Below, one piece after another: positions 10,703-19,761 of a stretch of 64,000 bases of DNA. Location: NCBI RefSeq assembly GCF_001612845.1, contig NZ_BDBF01000002.1, positions 332,444-396,443 on the forward strand, read 5' to 3'. The first letter of the stretch is position 1; every line of letters begins with the position of its first letter. Both the position numbers and the translations under genes were made by a program. This DNA is from Nocardia elegans NBRC 108235. Lineage in GTDB: Bacteria; Actinomycetota; Actinomycetes; Mycobacteriales; Mycobacteriaceae. The notes beneath the pieces were generated by a model. That model was not told the origin of the DNA. It saw only the letters and a program-made list of their open reading frames with translations, and searched no databases.

Positions 10703-10948
10703 ATGACCGAACAGGACATCCTTGCCCATATCCAGGACCTGGTGAAGCAGGAGCATCAGCTGCGGTCCAAGGCCACCAGCGGGGAACTCGATCCCGAGAC
10801 CGAGCGGGCGAAGCTGGCCGATCTCGAGGTGATGCTGGATCAGTGCTGGGATCTGCTGCGGCAGCGGCGGGCCCGCATCGATCAGGGCGGCAACCCGGAC
10901 GAGGCCCAGGCCAACCCCGTGAAGCAGGTCGAAGGTTATCTGCAGTAA
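10703..10948 (+). CDS. DUF2630 family small protein
   Basis: An 81-residue, charged, helical protein beginning MTEQDILAHIQDLV and ending in the family-typical tail with NPVKQVEGYLQ. It matches the actinobacterial DUF2630 family in length and pattern (an LVxEEHxLR-like helix, then a central DQCWDLLRQRRA helix). No function is established for the family. It starts 128 bases after the giant gene and ends 16 bases before the esterase, so co-transcription with the esterase is possible. There is no signal peptide or membrane segment. The ATG at 10703 has no strong ribosome binding site. Confidence 0.85.
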   Translation: MTEQDILAHIQDLVKQEHQLRSKATSGELDPETERAKLADLEVMLDQCWDLLRQRRARIDQGGNPDEAQANPVKQVEGYLQ

Positions 10949-10964
10949 CGGTTAGCATCGGGTA

Positions 10965-12470
10965 ATGGTTGAAATCACGACCGCCGACGGCGTTGTCCGC
11001 GGTCTCAGGCGTCGTCGCATCGTGCAGTGGCGTTCGATTCCCTTCGCCGCGCCGCCGGTCGGCGATCTTCGTTTCCGCGCGCCGCAGCCCGTCGAGAGCT
11101 GGTCCGGGGTGCGCATGGCCACCGAATACGGATTCGCCGCGATGCAACATCGTGACGGCGCCCGCATCGGACCACGCAACCCGCAGCCGACGAGTGAAGA
11201 CTGCCTGACCCTGAATGTCACCGCGCCCGCGGAACCGGCCACCACACCCCGGCCGGTCATGGTGTTCATCCACGGTGGCGGTTACGTGCTGGGCACCTCG
11301 GCGCTGCGGTTGTACTCCGGCGCCCGGCTGGCATTGCGCGGCGATGTGATCGTCGTATCGTTCAACTATCGGCTGGGCGCCTTCGGCTACGTCGACTTCG
11401 GTGAATTCGCCACGGAGACACGGCCGTTCGAATCGAATCTGGGTCTGCGCGACCAGGTGGCGGCGCTGCGGTGGGTGCAGCGCAATATCGCGGCCTTCGG
11501 CGGCGATCCGAACAATGTCACCATCTTCGGCGAATCGGCCGGCGCGCATGCGGTGGTCAGCCTGCTCGCCACCCCGGCCGCGGCCGGGCTGTTCCACCGC
11601 GGCATCGCGCAGAGCGCGCCGGCGGACTGGTCGCTGACGGCCGAGGCGGCGCGGATCTTCGCCCGGCGCTGCGTCGACAACCTCGGCGCCACGCCGGAAC
11701 AGGCGGCCGAGGCGCTGAGCACCGCCGGCGCGAACGACATCCGCAAGGCCGCCGATCGCGCGATCGGCGATGTGCTGTGGCGGCAGCCGGGCAGCTTCCC
11801 CGCCGCCCCCGTCGTCGACGGCGACTTCCTGCCGACGGATCCGATCGAGGCCATCGCCGCCGGGCGCGCTCACGCCGTCCCGCTGATCATCGGCACCAAC
11901 CGCGACGAGGCGACCCTGTTCAAACGCTTCGATCGCTCCCTGCCCACCACCGCCGAACAACTGCACGTGGCGCTGTCGCGATGCGGCGACGCCGACCTCG
12001 AAAAGCGGGTCGTGGCAGCCTATCCCGGGTATCCGTCGCGGCGGGCCGCCGTGCGCATGGGCGGCGACTTCGTCTTCTGGCGGCCCACCGTGGAGGTGCT
12101 CGAGGGCCACAGCCGCCACGCCCCGACCTACGCCTATCGGCTCGACTACGCGCCGCGCGCGGTCCAGCTGGCCGGTTTCGGCGCCACCCACGCCCTCGAT
12201 CTGATCCCGGTGTTCGGCGGGGTGGACAGCCCCATCGGGCGCGGGCTCACCGCGGCCGGCGGCTATCGGGACTTCCTCGCGGTGCAGCGCGAATTCCAGG
12301 ACAACTGGCTCTCGTTCGCCCGCAAGGGCGAGCCGCTTCCGTCCTGGCCGCAGTACACCGAGCAGCGCCGCAGCACCCGCATCATCGACAGCCCGGCTCG
12401 GGTGGAGGTCGATCCGGATCGTGCGAAACGCCTTGCCTGGCAAGGAGTCCGGGTTCCCGCGCCGGTCTGA
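10965..12470 (+). CDS. Type-B carboxylesterase/lipase family hydrolase
   Basis: A 501-residue alpha/beta hydrolase of the COesterase family, predicted to hydrolyse carboxylic esters. The N-terminal GIPFA-like motif appears as RSIPFAAPPVGDLRF. The oxyanion motif is FIHGGGYVLG, the nucleophile elbow is GESAG with Ser191, the acidic residue is Glu315 in TNRDEATLF, and the base is His409 in GATHALDLIPVFG. The length is usual for bacterial members. No signal peptide is visible, so it is probably cytoplasmic. It ends 2 bases from the stop of the convergent glycosylase gene. The substrate cannot be told from the sequence. Confidence 0.9.
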   Translation: MVEITTADGVVRGLRRRRIVQWRSIPFAAPPVGDLRFRAPQPVESWSGVRMATEYGFAAMQHRDGARIGPRNPQPTSEDCLTLNVTAPAEPATTPRPVMVFIHGGGYVLGTSALRLYSGARLALRGDVIVVSFNYRLGAFGYVDFGEFATETRPFESNLGLRDQVAALRWVQRNIAAFGGDPNNVTIFGESAGAHAVVSLLATPAAAGLFHRGIAQSAPADWSLTAEAARIFARRCVDNLGATPEQAAEALSTAGANDIRKAADRAIGDVLWRQPGSFPAAPVVDGDFLPTDPIEAIAAGRAHAVPLIIGTNRDEATLFKRFDRSLPTTAEQLHVALSRCGDADLEKRVVAAYPGYPSRRAAVRMGGDFVFWRPTVEVLEGHSRHAPTYAYRLDYAPRAVQLAGFGATHALDLIPVFGGVDSPIGRGLTAAGGYRDFLAVQREFQDNWLSFARKGEPLPSWPQYTEQRRSTRIIDSPARVEVDPDRAKRLAWQGVRVPAPV

Positions 12471-12471
12471 C

Positions 12472-13338
12472 CTACTTCAGCAGCCGGGACATGCGCCGGT
12501 CGGCGAGGATCTTGCCGCCGGTCTGACAGGTCGGGCAGTACTGGAACGATTTGTCGGCGTAGGCGACCTCCCGCACGGTGTCACCGCAGACCGGGCACGG
12601 CAGTCCGGTCCGCGCGTGCACCTGCATGCCGGAGCGCTTCTCCCCCTTGAGCCGGGCCGCGTCCTGGCCCACGGAGCGGGTGATCGCGTCGGTGAGGATT
12701 TCGCGCATGGCCCGGTACAACTCGGCTACCTTGTCCGCGCCGAGCGTGGACGCGGTGGCGAAGGGCGAGAGCCGGGCGGCGTGCAGGATCTCGTCGGAGT
12801 AGGCGTTGCCGATGCCCGCCAGCACGGTTTGATCGGCCAGCACGGTCTTCAACCGTTGCGAGGTGCCGGCGAGGAGTTCGGCGAAGCCGTCCTCGGAGAT
12901 CTCGAGCGCGTCGGGGCCCAGTCGGGCGATGCCCGGCACCGACTGCGGATCCTCGGTGATCCAGACCGCGAGCCGCTTCTTGGTGCCCGCCTCGGTGAGA
13001 TCGAAGGCGGGTGTCGCGCCCTCGCGGGTGAAGAAGTGGACCCGCAGTGCGAGCGGGCCTTTACCCGGTTTCGGCGGCGCGGCGCCCGGTTCGTCGATCC
13101 AGCGCAGCCAGCCGCCGCGGGACAGATGCGTGATCAACCACAGGCCGTCGCAGTCGAGGCCCAGATGTTTACCCCAGTGCCCGGCACCGGTGACGTCGCG
13201 CCCCGACAGCGCGGTCACCGGCGGATCGAACGTTTTCAGCACACTCAGCGCCGCGACGTCGACCCGCCCGACAACCGCGCCTACGGCATGCTCGACCAGA
13301 AACTGTTCGAGCGCCATGATCTCCGGCAACTCGGGCAT
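12472..13338 (-). CDS. Fpg/Nei family DNA glycosylase/AP lyase
   Basis: A 288-residue base-excision-repair enzyme that should remove oxidised bases and nick the abasic site. The N-terminus MPELPE supplies the catalytic Pro2 and Glu3, and a conserved Lys lies in GHWGKHLGL. The helix-two-turn-helix is at DQTVLAGIGNAYSDEIL, and the C-terminal zinc finger has two CX2C pairs (CPVC and CPTC). It belongs to the actinobacterial Fpg/Nei subgroup that is not clearly MutM or Nei, so no gene symbol is given. The gene is convergent with the esterase. All catalytic elements are present. Confidence 0.9.
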   Translation of the reverse strand: MPELPEIMALEQFLVEHAVGAVVGRVDVAALSVLKTFDPPVTALSGRDVTGAGHWGKHLGLDCDGLWLITHLSRGGWLRWIDEPGAAPPKPGKGPLALRVHFFTREGATPAFDLTEAGTKKRLAVWITEDPQSVPGIARLGPDALEISEDGFAELLAGTSQRLKTVLADQTVLAGIGNAYSDEILHAARLSPFATASTLGADKVAELYRAMREILTDAITRSVGQDAARLKGEKRSGMQVHARTGLPCPVCGDTVREVAYADKSFQYCPTCQTGGKILADRRMSRLLK

Positions 13339-13410
13339 TCCCGCAGCCTACCGGCGTCCACCGACAACCGGCCGCTTTCACACGGCGAGCGGAGACCCGG
13401 CCGATGCGAA

Positions 13411-13441
13411 CGGCCGCGTTCCCACCGGGAGAACGCGGCCG
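13411..13441 (-). terminator. Hairpin downstream of the secreted-protein gene
   Basis: Perfect 10-bp inverted repeat, CGGCCGCGTT at 13411-13420 and AACGCGGCCG at 13432-13441, with an 11-base loop. It begins 47 bases past the stop of the secreted-protein gene and lies upstream of the glycosylase start. There is no clear T-tract, so termination is inferred from position and stem strength; a regulatory site for the glycosylase gene is the alternative. Confidence 0.45.
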
Positions 13442-13487
13442 CCGGCCTCACGGCACGCGATTCGATCACCGCGGCACGCGACTCGCG

Positions 13488-14450
13488 TCACATCTGGGCG
13501 GGCCCCTGCTGCGGCGTGGCCACACCGGGGGCGACCGCACCCTCGATCGCGCCCACTCCGGCGCCGATCGCGGCACCCGCGGCAGCGGCCGGCGCCGCGA
13601 TCACCGCGTAACCGATGGCGGCGCCGACGACCGGCATGACGACCAGGCCGGCCGGCAGGAACGGGATCCCGGCGATCAGACCGGCGACCGCGCCGACCAT
13701 CGCGCTGGTGCTCGCGATGGGGCTGCTGACGATATTGCCCACGCTGGACCCGATCACCGCGCCGCCGAGGGTGTCCGCGGCGATGCGATCCGAACGCGAC
13801 GGCTCGAATCCGGCGGAGTCCATGGTCTGCGCCAGCCCGGCCTCGGCCTGCGCGGCGGAATCGTTGATCTGCCCGGTCAGCTGCGGATCGATGAAGTCGG
13901 GCCGCGGCGTCACGACCGAACCGATCCGGATGGTGCCCTCGGGCGCCTTGATCGGCGCCACCGGCGGTGCCGGATGGGCGAGATCGGGCAGATGCAGTGC
14001 GCCCGGATTCACCATCGCCGGGGCGGTGAGATCGGGCACCGCCCGAGTGCTGTTCGCGGCGTTACGGTTCGACGAGATGGAGCCGGGGGCGGGCGCGGCG
14101 GCCGGCGCGGTGGCGTCGGCGGTGGTGGCATTCGGTTCCGGATCCGCGATCGGCGCGGCGAACGGCGGCACGGCCGGGTCGGTCGCCGCGCTCGGCTGGA
14201 ACTGCCAGGGGTTGGTCTGCGCGACCGCGCGTGCCACCGCATCCGCCGCGTTCGACACGCCGGCGGCGACGGTTCCGGCGTCCGGCAGCATCCCCGTGGC
14301 CGGTGCCACACCCGAATCGGTGGTCGGCGCGGCCGCCCCTGCCACGCCCGTCTGCCACAGTGCCACGGTCAGTGGCAACGCGCCGAGGACGAGCGAGGAA
14401 CCAACGCGCCGGCACCACTGTCCCGATGCCGCCGAATGCTGCCCTGCCAT
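13488..14450 (-). CDS. Secreted Ala/Pro-rich protein with hydrophobic Gly/Ala C-terminal region
   Basis: A 320-residue protein of unknown function. It has a Sec signal peptide (basic QWCRRVGSS, hydrophobic core LVLGALPLTVALW, likely cleavage after GVAGAAA). A Pro/Ala-rich middle follows, with the phrase IRIGSVVTPRPDFIDP. The last third (about 230-310) is a run of Gly/Ala-rich hydrophobic segments (AVIGSSVGNIV, AMVGAVAGLIAG, VVMPVVGAAIGYAVIAAPAAAAG) that looks glycine-zipper-like and membrane-associating. The start is supported by a GGAGG ribosome binding site at 14456-14460, five bases from the ATG. It resembles secreted hypothetical proteins of Nocardia and Rhodococcus; an envelope role is inference. 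Confidence 0.8.
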   Translation of the reverse strand: MAGQHSAASGQWCRRVGSSLVLGALPLTVALWQTGVAGAAAPTTDSGVAPATGMLPDAGTVAAGVSNAADAVARAVAQTNPWQFQPSAATDPAVPPFAAPIADPEPNATTADATAPAAAPAPGSISSNRNAANSTRAVPDLTAPAMVNPGALHLPDLAHPAPPVAPIKAPEGTIRIGSVVTPRPDFIDPQLTGQINDSAAQAEAGLAQTMDSAGFEPSRSDRIAADTLGGAVIGSSVGNIVSSPIASTSAMVGAVAGLIAGIPFLPAGLVVMPVVGAAIGYAVIAAPAAAAGAAIGAGVGAIEGAVAPGVATPQQGPAQM

Positions 14451-14581
14451 GAAAACCTCCAGTCGGATTTCGATCGATTGACAGTGATTCGAACCGGCCG
14501 GTGGCGTGGATCACATTCGTATCGATTTATTCCACAGCAATTTTGGAGCTATTTCGGACATGTACACGGAACGTCGGGCGG

Positions 14582-15328
14582 CTAACCGATTCTGCGCAAA
14601 AGGTATATGTCCATCACCCACCCCTTCGCCTCCCGAAGTTCGTTGCGGCGCCGCACGATTCGATCCTCCACCGCGCGCAGCGGCCCCTCGATCAACGTCT
14701 CGTCCGCCATCCCCAGGTAGGCGCCCCACCAGATGTGCAGATCGTCGCCCGGCACCTGCGTGAACGAACACTCGCCGTCGAGCATCACCAGCGTCGGCCC
14801 GTCGGCCGCCACGCCCTCGGCGCGCACCCGGCGACCGGTGGTGATGTGCACCGGTTCGCCGATCTCGTGCAGCACGATGCGATGGGCCGCCGCCAGGGCC
14901 TGGGCACTGGTGACGCCCGGGATCACCGTGTACTCGAATCGCGTTCCCGCGTCCAGCACTCGCTGCACCATCCGCAGGGTGCTGTCGTAGAGCGAGGGAT
15001 CGCCCCAGACCAGAATGCCGCCGACCCCCGCGGTGGCATCGAACGCCTCGGCCAGCAGTTCGGCGCGGCGGCGATGCCAGTCCTCGACCACCTCGCGATA
15101 GTCGGCGGCGCCCTCGACCGTGCGTTCGCGCGGCGGATCGGCGATGGCCACCACGCGATGTTCCGGATCGGCGTGTGCGGCCAGGATCGCGGCGCGGACC
15201 TCGGTCAGTTCCCGCTTGGCCTCCCCCTTGCCGATGACGAAGAACGTGTCGACCTGCCGAATCGCCTCGACCGCCTGCACGGTCACCTGCCGGGGATCCC
15301 CGGCGCCGATTCCGATCACATAGAGCAT
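14582..15328 (-). CDS. cobF: Precorrin-6A synthase (deacetylating)
   Basis: A SAM-dependent methyltransferase of the aerobic cobalamin pathway that methylates precorrin-5 at C1 with loss of the acetyl group, giving precorrin-6A. The N-terminal motif [15 protein letters not shown] is the tetrapyrrole methylase signature; [11 protein letters not shown] and the CobF-type [13 protein letters not shown] follow. The start is taken at the ATG at 15328 (MLYVIGIG, 248 residues). An upstream in-frame start at 15364 would add 12 residues not expected for the family. It is divergent from thyA with a 77-base gap. No other cob gene is in the window, so it is an isolated member of the pathway here. Confidence 0.93.
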   Translation of the reverse strand: MLYVIGIGAGDPRQVTVQAVEAIRQVDTFFVIGKGEAKRELTEVRAAILAAHADPEHRVVAIADPPRERTVEGAADYREVVEDWHRRRAELLAEAFDATAGVGGILVWGDPSLYDSTLRMVQRVLDAGTRFEYTVIPGVTSAQALAAAHRIVLHEIGEPVHITTGRRVRAEGVAADGPTLVMLDGECSFTQVPGDDLHIWWGAYLGMADETLIEGPLRAVEDRIVRRRNELREAKGWVMDIYLLRRIG

Positions 15329-15405
15329 GCGCACGGTGCCCCAGGCTAGCCAGCGGACCACCACGCGATGAGGGCGGTGGTCACCCGAAGGCTAGGCTTG
15401 CGGAT

Positions 15406-16218
15406 ATGGACGGCGCGCCCGGAAACGACACCCAGTACGAGGATCTGCTGCGGCTGGTACTCGAGCGCGGTACGCCGAAATCCGACCGCACCGGGACGGG
15501 TACGCGTTCGATTTTCGGACATCAGCTGCGTTACGACCTCTCCGCCGGCTTCCCGCTGATCACCACGAAAAAGGTGCATCTGAAATCGATCGTCTACGAA
15601 TTGCTGTGGTTCCTGCGCGGCGATTCCAATATCCGCTGGCTGCACGAGCACGGTGTCACGATCTGGGACGAATGGGCCGACGCGCACGGTGAACTCGGGC
15701 CGGTCTACGGGGTTCAGTGGCGCAGCTGGCCCACTCCGGACGGCACCCACATCGACCAGATAGCGCAGGTCCTGCAGACGCTGCGCACCGATCCCGATTC
15801 CCGGCGGATCATCGTCTCGGCGTGGAACGTGGCGGACCTGGACAAGATGGCGCTGGCCCCGTGCCACGCGTTCTTCCAATTCCACGTCGCGGACGGAAAA
15901 CTGTCCTGCCAGCTGTATCAGCGCAGCGCCGACCTGTTTCTCGGGGTGCCGTTCAATATCGCGAGCTACGCGCTGCTGACTCAGATGGTCGCGCAGCAGA
16001 CCGAATTGGAGCCCGGCGATTTCATCTGGACCGGCGGCGACTGCCACATCTACGACAACCACCTGACGCAGGTTCGCGAACAGCTGAGCCGCGAGCCGTA
16101 TCCGTTCCCGCGGTTGCATCTGCGGCCCGCGCCGAGCCTGTTCGACTACACCTTCGACGACGTGGAAGTGCTCGACTACCGCCATCATCCGGCGATCAAG
16201 GCACCGGTGGCGGTATGA
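15406..16218 (+). CDS. thyA: Thymidylate synthase
   Basis: A 270-residue folate-dependent thymidylate synthase converting dUMP and methylene-THF to dTMP and DHF. Signatures include the phosphate-binding Arg region [15 protein letters not shown], the catalytic Cys153 in [12 protein letters not shown], the [18 protein letters not shown] block and the GDCHIYDNH motif. The length is typical for the short ThyA form. The stop overlaps the dihydrofolate reductase start by four bases (ATGA), so the two are translationally coupled. This pairs dTMP synthesis with regeneration of the folate it oxidises. Confidence 0.97.
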   Translation: MDGAPGNDTQYEDLLRLVLERGTPKSDRTGTGTRSIFGHQLRYDLSAGFPLITTKKVHLKSIVYELLWFLRGDSNIRWLHEHGVTIWDEWADAHGELGPVYGVQWRSWPTPDGTHIDQIAQVLQTLRTDPDSRRIIVSAWNVADLDKMALAPCHAFFQFHVADGKLSCQLYQRSADLFLGVPFNIASYALLTQMVAQQTELEPGDFIWTGGDCHIYDNHLTQVREQLSREPYPFPRLHLRPAPSLFDYTFDDVEVLDYRHHPAIKAPVAV

Positions 16219-16721
16219 ACCGCATCGGGCTGATCTGGGCGCAGACCCGGGCGGGCGTGATCGGCGCGGACAACGCGATTCCGTGGCGAGTGCCCGAGGA
16301 TGTGGCGCATTTCAAAATGGTCACCGCCGATCATCCGGTACTGATGGGCCGGCGCACCTGGGATTCGCTGCCCGCGCGTTTCCGGCCGCTGCCCGGACGG
16401 CGCAATATCGTGATCACGCGGCAATCACAGTGGTCGGCAGCGGGCGCCGAACGCGCCGATTCGGTGGCGAGCGCCATCGCACTGGCCGCCGCGGAGACCG
16501 TGTGGATCATCGGTGGCGGCGAAATCTACCGGCAGGCAATGGATTACGCGACCGATCTGATGATCACCGAAATCGACGCCGATATCCCGGGCGACGCCTA
16601 CGCACCCGCGATCGCGGGCGACTGGCAGGTGGAGGACGCGCCCTGGTCGCAGTCGCGGTCGGGGCTGCGCTACCGGATCCGGCGCTTCGCCCGCGACACC
16701 GCCCCCGCCTCCGTCGGCTGA
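16215..16721 (+). CDS. folA: Dihydrofolate reductase
   Basis: A 168-residue NADPH-dependent dihydrofolate reductase (also called dfrA in actinobacteria). It begins [10 protein letters not shown], with the substrate-loop motif [20 protein letters not shown], the [10 protein letters not shown] motif and the cofactor motif [14 protein letters not shown]. The ATG at 16215 overlaps the thyA stop. A longer frame upstream in the same phase is a thyA shadow and is not used. The enzyme reduces the DHF made by the preceding gene and is the target of trimethoprim-type inhibitors. Nothing in the sequence suggests altered drug binding. Confidence 0.96.
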   Translation: MNRIGLIWAQTRAGVIGADNAIPWRVPEDVAHFKMVTADHPVLMGRRTWDSLPARFRPLPGRRNIVITRQSQWSAAGAERADSVASAIALAAAETVWIIGGGEIYRQAMDYATDLMITEIDADIPGDAYAPAIAGDWQVEDAPWSQSRSGLRYRIRRFARDTAPASVG

Positions 16722-16854
16722 ATCGCGCCCGGCAGGTATCGAACCCGAATCGCATCGGCGAAACGGCCGACCGCGCGAGGTGGGTCCGGCATACTCAGCG
16801 ATATCCAGCCTGTGACCACAGCCCCGATCCCGGCTGAACCGCGAGAGGCAGATC

Positions 16855-17181
16855 ATGGACAAGAAATCGCTGACGGCGGCGGCTCGCCAGCAGCTGAAGC
16901 TGGCCGCGTCCGCCACGAGTGGACGCAGTTCGCAAACCCTCTACGGCGGCCACACCCACAGCCTGCGCCAGACCCTCATCGCGCTGACCGCCGGCCAGAG
17001 CCTGGCCGAGCACGAAACTCACGGCGAAGCCACCCTGCAGGTCCTGACCGGAACCCTGATTCTGATCTGCGGCACCAACGAGTGGAAGGGCTCGCCCGGC
17101 GATCTGCTCGTCATTCCCTCGGCACGGCACAGTGTGAAGGCCATCGACGACGCGGTATTCCTGCTGACCGTCGCGAAGTGA
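16855..17181 (+). CDS. Small cupin-domain protein
   Basis: A 108-residue single cupin barrel. The first metal motif region is SLAEHETHGEATLQVLTG and the second is GDLLVIPSARHSV, with the GX5PX3H pattern intact. The first motif spaces its histidines as HXXH rather than HXH, so metal binding is likely but not certain. An RBS-like GAGAGG lies just before the ATG. The gene stands alone between folA and the peroxidase. Such proteins are often small-molecule sensors or isomerases; no substrate can be assigned. Confidence 0.85.
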   Translation: MDKKSLTAAARQQLKLAASATSGRSSQTLYGGHTHSLRQTLIALTAGQSLAEHETHGEATLQVLTGTLILICGTNEWKGSPGDLLVIPSARHSVKAIDDAVFLLTVAK

Positions 17182-17245
17182 GGCCGGTCTCGCGAGGTCG
17201 GGCCGTCCGCACGCGCGGTCGGCCCGGCACCGTACCCTGTTGATC

Positions 17246-18298
17246 ATGGGTGAGCCGCAGCCGATCCTCGATCCGCTTTCGCGCGCCGCGATCTTCCTCG
17301 TCGCGACGATCGACGAGGGCGGTGAGCCGGTGGTGCGCGACCTTCTCGCCGATCTGGCGGGACTGCGGCGCTCGATCGGGTTCCGGGTGCCGGAAACGCG
17401 GCTGTCCTGCGTGACGAGTATCGGTTCCGCCGCCTGGGATCGGCTGTTCGCCGGTCCGAAACCCGCGCAGCTGCACGAATTTCCGGGCTACGCCGGGGAG
17501 AAGCATCAGGCACCGGCCACACCGGGCGATCTGCTGTTTCACATCAAGGGCGAATTGCCGGACGCCTGTTTCGAATTGGCGATGCTGATCGGCTCCCGGT
17601 TGAAGGGTGCGGCCACGATCATCGACGAGACGACCGGGTTCCGCTATTTCGAACAGCGTGACCTGCTCGGCTTCGTCGACGGCACCGAGAATCCCGAGGG
17701 TCCCGCCGCCGTCGCCGCCGCTCTCATCGGCGATGAGGATCCCGAGTTCGCCGGCGGTAGTTATGTCATCGTCCAGAAATATCTGCACGATCTGGAGGCG
17801 TGGAGTTCGCTGACGGTCGAGGAGCAGCAACTCGTCATCGGCCGTACCAAACTCGAGGATCTGGAGCTGTCCGACGAGGACAAGCCGGCGGATTCCCATG
17901 TCGCGGTGAACACCCTGATCGATCCGGACGGCACCGAGCGCCAGATCCTGCGTGCCAACATGCCATTCGGCAGCGTCCGCGAGGGCGAATTCGGCACGTA
18001 TTACATCGCTTACGCCGCTACCCCGGATGTCACCGAGCGGATGCTGGTCCGCATGTTCCTCGGCAGCGACGAGGCGCCCTACGACCGCATTCTCGATTTC
18101 TCCACCGCGATCACCGGCACCCTGTTCTTCACCCCGGCCAACGATTTCTTCGACGACCTTCCGGACGCCCCCGCGCAGGAGGCGGCTTCGGAGCAGGACC
18201 TGGAACTCGAGGCAGCCGGAATCGCCGAGCTGCCCGCGGCCGCGTCTTCCGGCGACGGCTCCCTCGGTATCGGCACGTTGAAAAGGATCCCTCAATGA
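17246..18298 (+). CDS. DyP-type haem peroxidase with encapsulin-targeting tail
   Basis: A 350-residue dye-decolorising peroxidase of the bacterial B type. The GFVDGTENP motif carries distal Asp145, the proximal haem ligand is His218 (SHVAVN), and distal Arg236 and Asn238 lie in RANMPFG. The spacing matches rhodococcal DypB (D153, H226, R244, N246) with a constant offset of 8, which also supports the ATG at 17246 over a TTG six bases upstream. After an Ala/Glu-rich linker the C-terminus carries SLGIGTLKR, the cargo-loading peptide that docks in encapsulin shells. The stop overlaps the encapsulin start (ATGA). The enzyme uses H2O2 to oxidise dyes, phenols or metals; its natural substrate is unknown. 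Confidence 0.95.
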   Translation: MGEPQPILDPLSRAAIFLVATIDEGGEPVVRDLLADLAGLRRSIGFRVPETRLSCVTSIGSAAWDRLFAGPKPAQLHEFPGYAGEKHQAPATPGDLLFHIKGELPDACFELAMLIGSRLKGAATIIDETTGFRYFEQRDLLGFVDGTENPEGPAAVAAALIGDEDPEFAGGSYVIVQKYLHDLEAWSSLTVEEQQLVIGRTKLEDLELSDEDKPADSHVAVNTLIDPDGTERQILRANMPFGSVREGEFGTYYIAYAATPDVTERMLVRMFLGSDEAPYDRILDFSTAITGTLFFTPANDFFDDLPDAPAQEAASEQDLELEAAGIAELPAAASSGDGSLGIGTLKRIPQ

Positions 18299-19095
18299 AC
18301 AATCTGCACCGTGAACTCGCGCCGATCACCTCCGAGGCGTGGTCGGCCATCGAGGAGGAGGCGACGCGCACCTTCCGGCGTCATATCGCCGGTCGCCGGG
18401 TGGTGGATCTGTCCGGCCCGCACGGCACCGACTATTCCGCGGTCGGATTGGGACGCACCACCCTCATCGACGCACCCGATCAGGGCGTCCAGGCTCGCCA
18501 GCGCCTGGTGGCGCCGCTGGTCGAGCTGCGCGTGCCGTTCACCCTCTCGCGCGAGGAACTCGACAACGTCGAGCGCGGCGCACAGGACGCGGATCTGGAT
18601 CCGGTCAAGGACGCCGCGCGCAAGATCGCGTTCGCCGAGGACCGCGCCGTCTTCGAGGGCTACCCCGCCGCCGGTATCACCGGCATCCGCGCGGCCGTGT
18701 CGAACACCCCCGTCACCGCGCCGAGCGATCCGCGACTCATCCCGGAGGCCATCGCACAGGCACTGAGCAAGTTGCGCCTCGCCGGTGTCGACGGGCCGTA
18801 TTCGGTGCTGCTGAGCGCCGATCTGTACACCGCGGTGAGCGAGACCTCCGACCACGGCCATCCGATCCGCACACATATCGAGCGGCTGATCCCCGAGGGC
18901 GAGATCATCTGGGCGCCCGCCATCGACGGTGCCTTCGTGCTCACCACCCGCGGCGGCGACTTCGATCTGCAGCTGGGTCAGGACCTGTCGATCGGCTACC
19001 TGTCCCACGACGCGGAGAGCGTGCAACTGTACTTCCAGGAAAGCCTGACCTTCCTGGTCTACACCGCCGAGGCCGCCGTCCCGCTGCGCGGCTGA
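18295..19095 (+). CDS. Family 1 encapsulin nanocompartment shell protein
   Basis: A 266-residue HK97-fold shell protein (linocin/Cfp29 family). It begins MNNLHRELAPITSEAWSAI, has GRRVVDLSGPHG and the C-terminal block QDLSIGYLSHDAESVQL followed by QESLTFLVYT, all typical of the family. It self-assembles into a protein cage holding the DyP peroxidase encoded just upstream; translational coupling through the four-base overlap would co-ordinate shell and cargo. The start is the ATG at 18295, not an upstream codon in the same phase inside the peroxidase gene. Earlier names include bacteriocin and culture-filtrate antigen, but no protease activity is expected. Confidence 0.96.
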   Translation: MNNLHRELAPITSEAWSAIEEEATRTFRRHIAGRRVVDLSGPHGTDYSAVGLGRTTLIDAPDQGVQARQRLVAPLVELRVPFTLSREELDNVERGAQDADLDPVKDAARKIAFAEDRAVFEGYPAAGITGIRAAVSNTPVTAPSDPRLIPEAIAQALSKLRLAGVDGPYSVLLSADLYTAVSETSDHGHPIRTHIERLIPEGEIIWAPAIDGAFVLTTRGGDFDLQLGQDLSIGYLSHDAESVQLYFQESLTFLVYTAEAAVPLRG

Positions 19096-19126
19096 GTCCG
19101 ACGCGAGCGATCTCCGAGGTGTCATC

Positions 19127-19717
19127 ATGAGCGACGACGTCCCCCCTGTATCCGGACCCGACATCTCCCGACGGTCCCGCGGACCGGTCCGGGCGGTGCG
19201 GGCCGGTGTCGTCACCGGCCGCCGCACCCTCACCTACAGTGCGCTCGCCGCGCTGTCGGTGCTGGTGATCTGCGGTGCCGTGGTGGCCCTGTTCGGAGTG
19301 AACCGGATCTTCACGGGACTGCTGGCCGGCGCTGTGGCGGGTATCGCGCTGCTGGTGGCGCTGTTCGGTCGCGATGTCGTCGTTCTCACCGACCGCGCGA
19401 TCTACCGGCGCACCCCGTGGGCCGAATCGCGGCTGGAGTGGGATCGGGTGGTGGCCGGGCGGTTCGCGCTCGACGAGCGCGCCCGCTGGTCGCTCGCGCT
19501 GGATCTGACCGGCGGCGACGAACCGCACGACGAACTGGTACTGCTCAGCATTCCGCCGGTGCGGCATCCGGTCTCCAACGCCTACGAACATCGCAAGCGC
19601 GAACAGGTCGCCGAGATTCGCCGGATCCTGCGCGAGCAGCGGATCCCGGTCACCCTGCTGCCCGAGATCGCCGCGGCCCTGCACGAACACTGGAAGCTCG
19701 CGCCTGCCGCCCGGTGA
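19127..19717 (+). CDS. Small membrane protein, two TM segments and PH-like C-terminal domain
   Basis: A 196-residue protein of unknown function. Two hydrophobic helices (about 37-57, ALSVLVICGAVVALFGV; and 64-82, LLAGAVAGIALLVALFG) are followed by a soluble segment whose DVVVLTDRAIYRR start looks like bacterial PH-type domains. It lies 31 bases after encapsulin with a GAGG-containing RBS before the ATG, so it could be read through from the peroxidase-encapsulin operon, but nothing ties its function to the nanocompartment. Confidence 0.75.
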   Translation: MSDDVPPVSGPDISRRSRGPVRAVRAGVVTGRRTLTYSALAALSVLVICGAVVALFGVNRIFTGLLAGAVAGIALLVALFGRDVVVLTDRAIYRRTPWAESRLEWDRVVAGRFALDERARWSLALDLTGGDEPHDELVLLSIPPVRHPVSNAYEHRKREQVAEIRRILREQRIPVTLLPEIAAALHEHWKLAPAAR

Positions 19718-19761
19718 GCTCCACACCCGCCCGCACCGATCGTATCGTGAAGGCTCCCTTT

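Noticed and set aside
15717..16214. Extension of dihydrofolate reductase upstream into thyA
   Set aside because: The upstream residues are a shadow of thyA; the ATG at 16215 gives the normal family length.
17800..18294. Extension of encapsulin upstream into the peroxidase gene
   Set aside because: The peroxidase is real in the other frame, and encapsulins begin at the MNNLHREL start at 18295.
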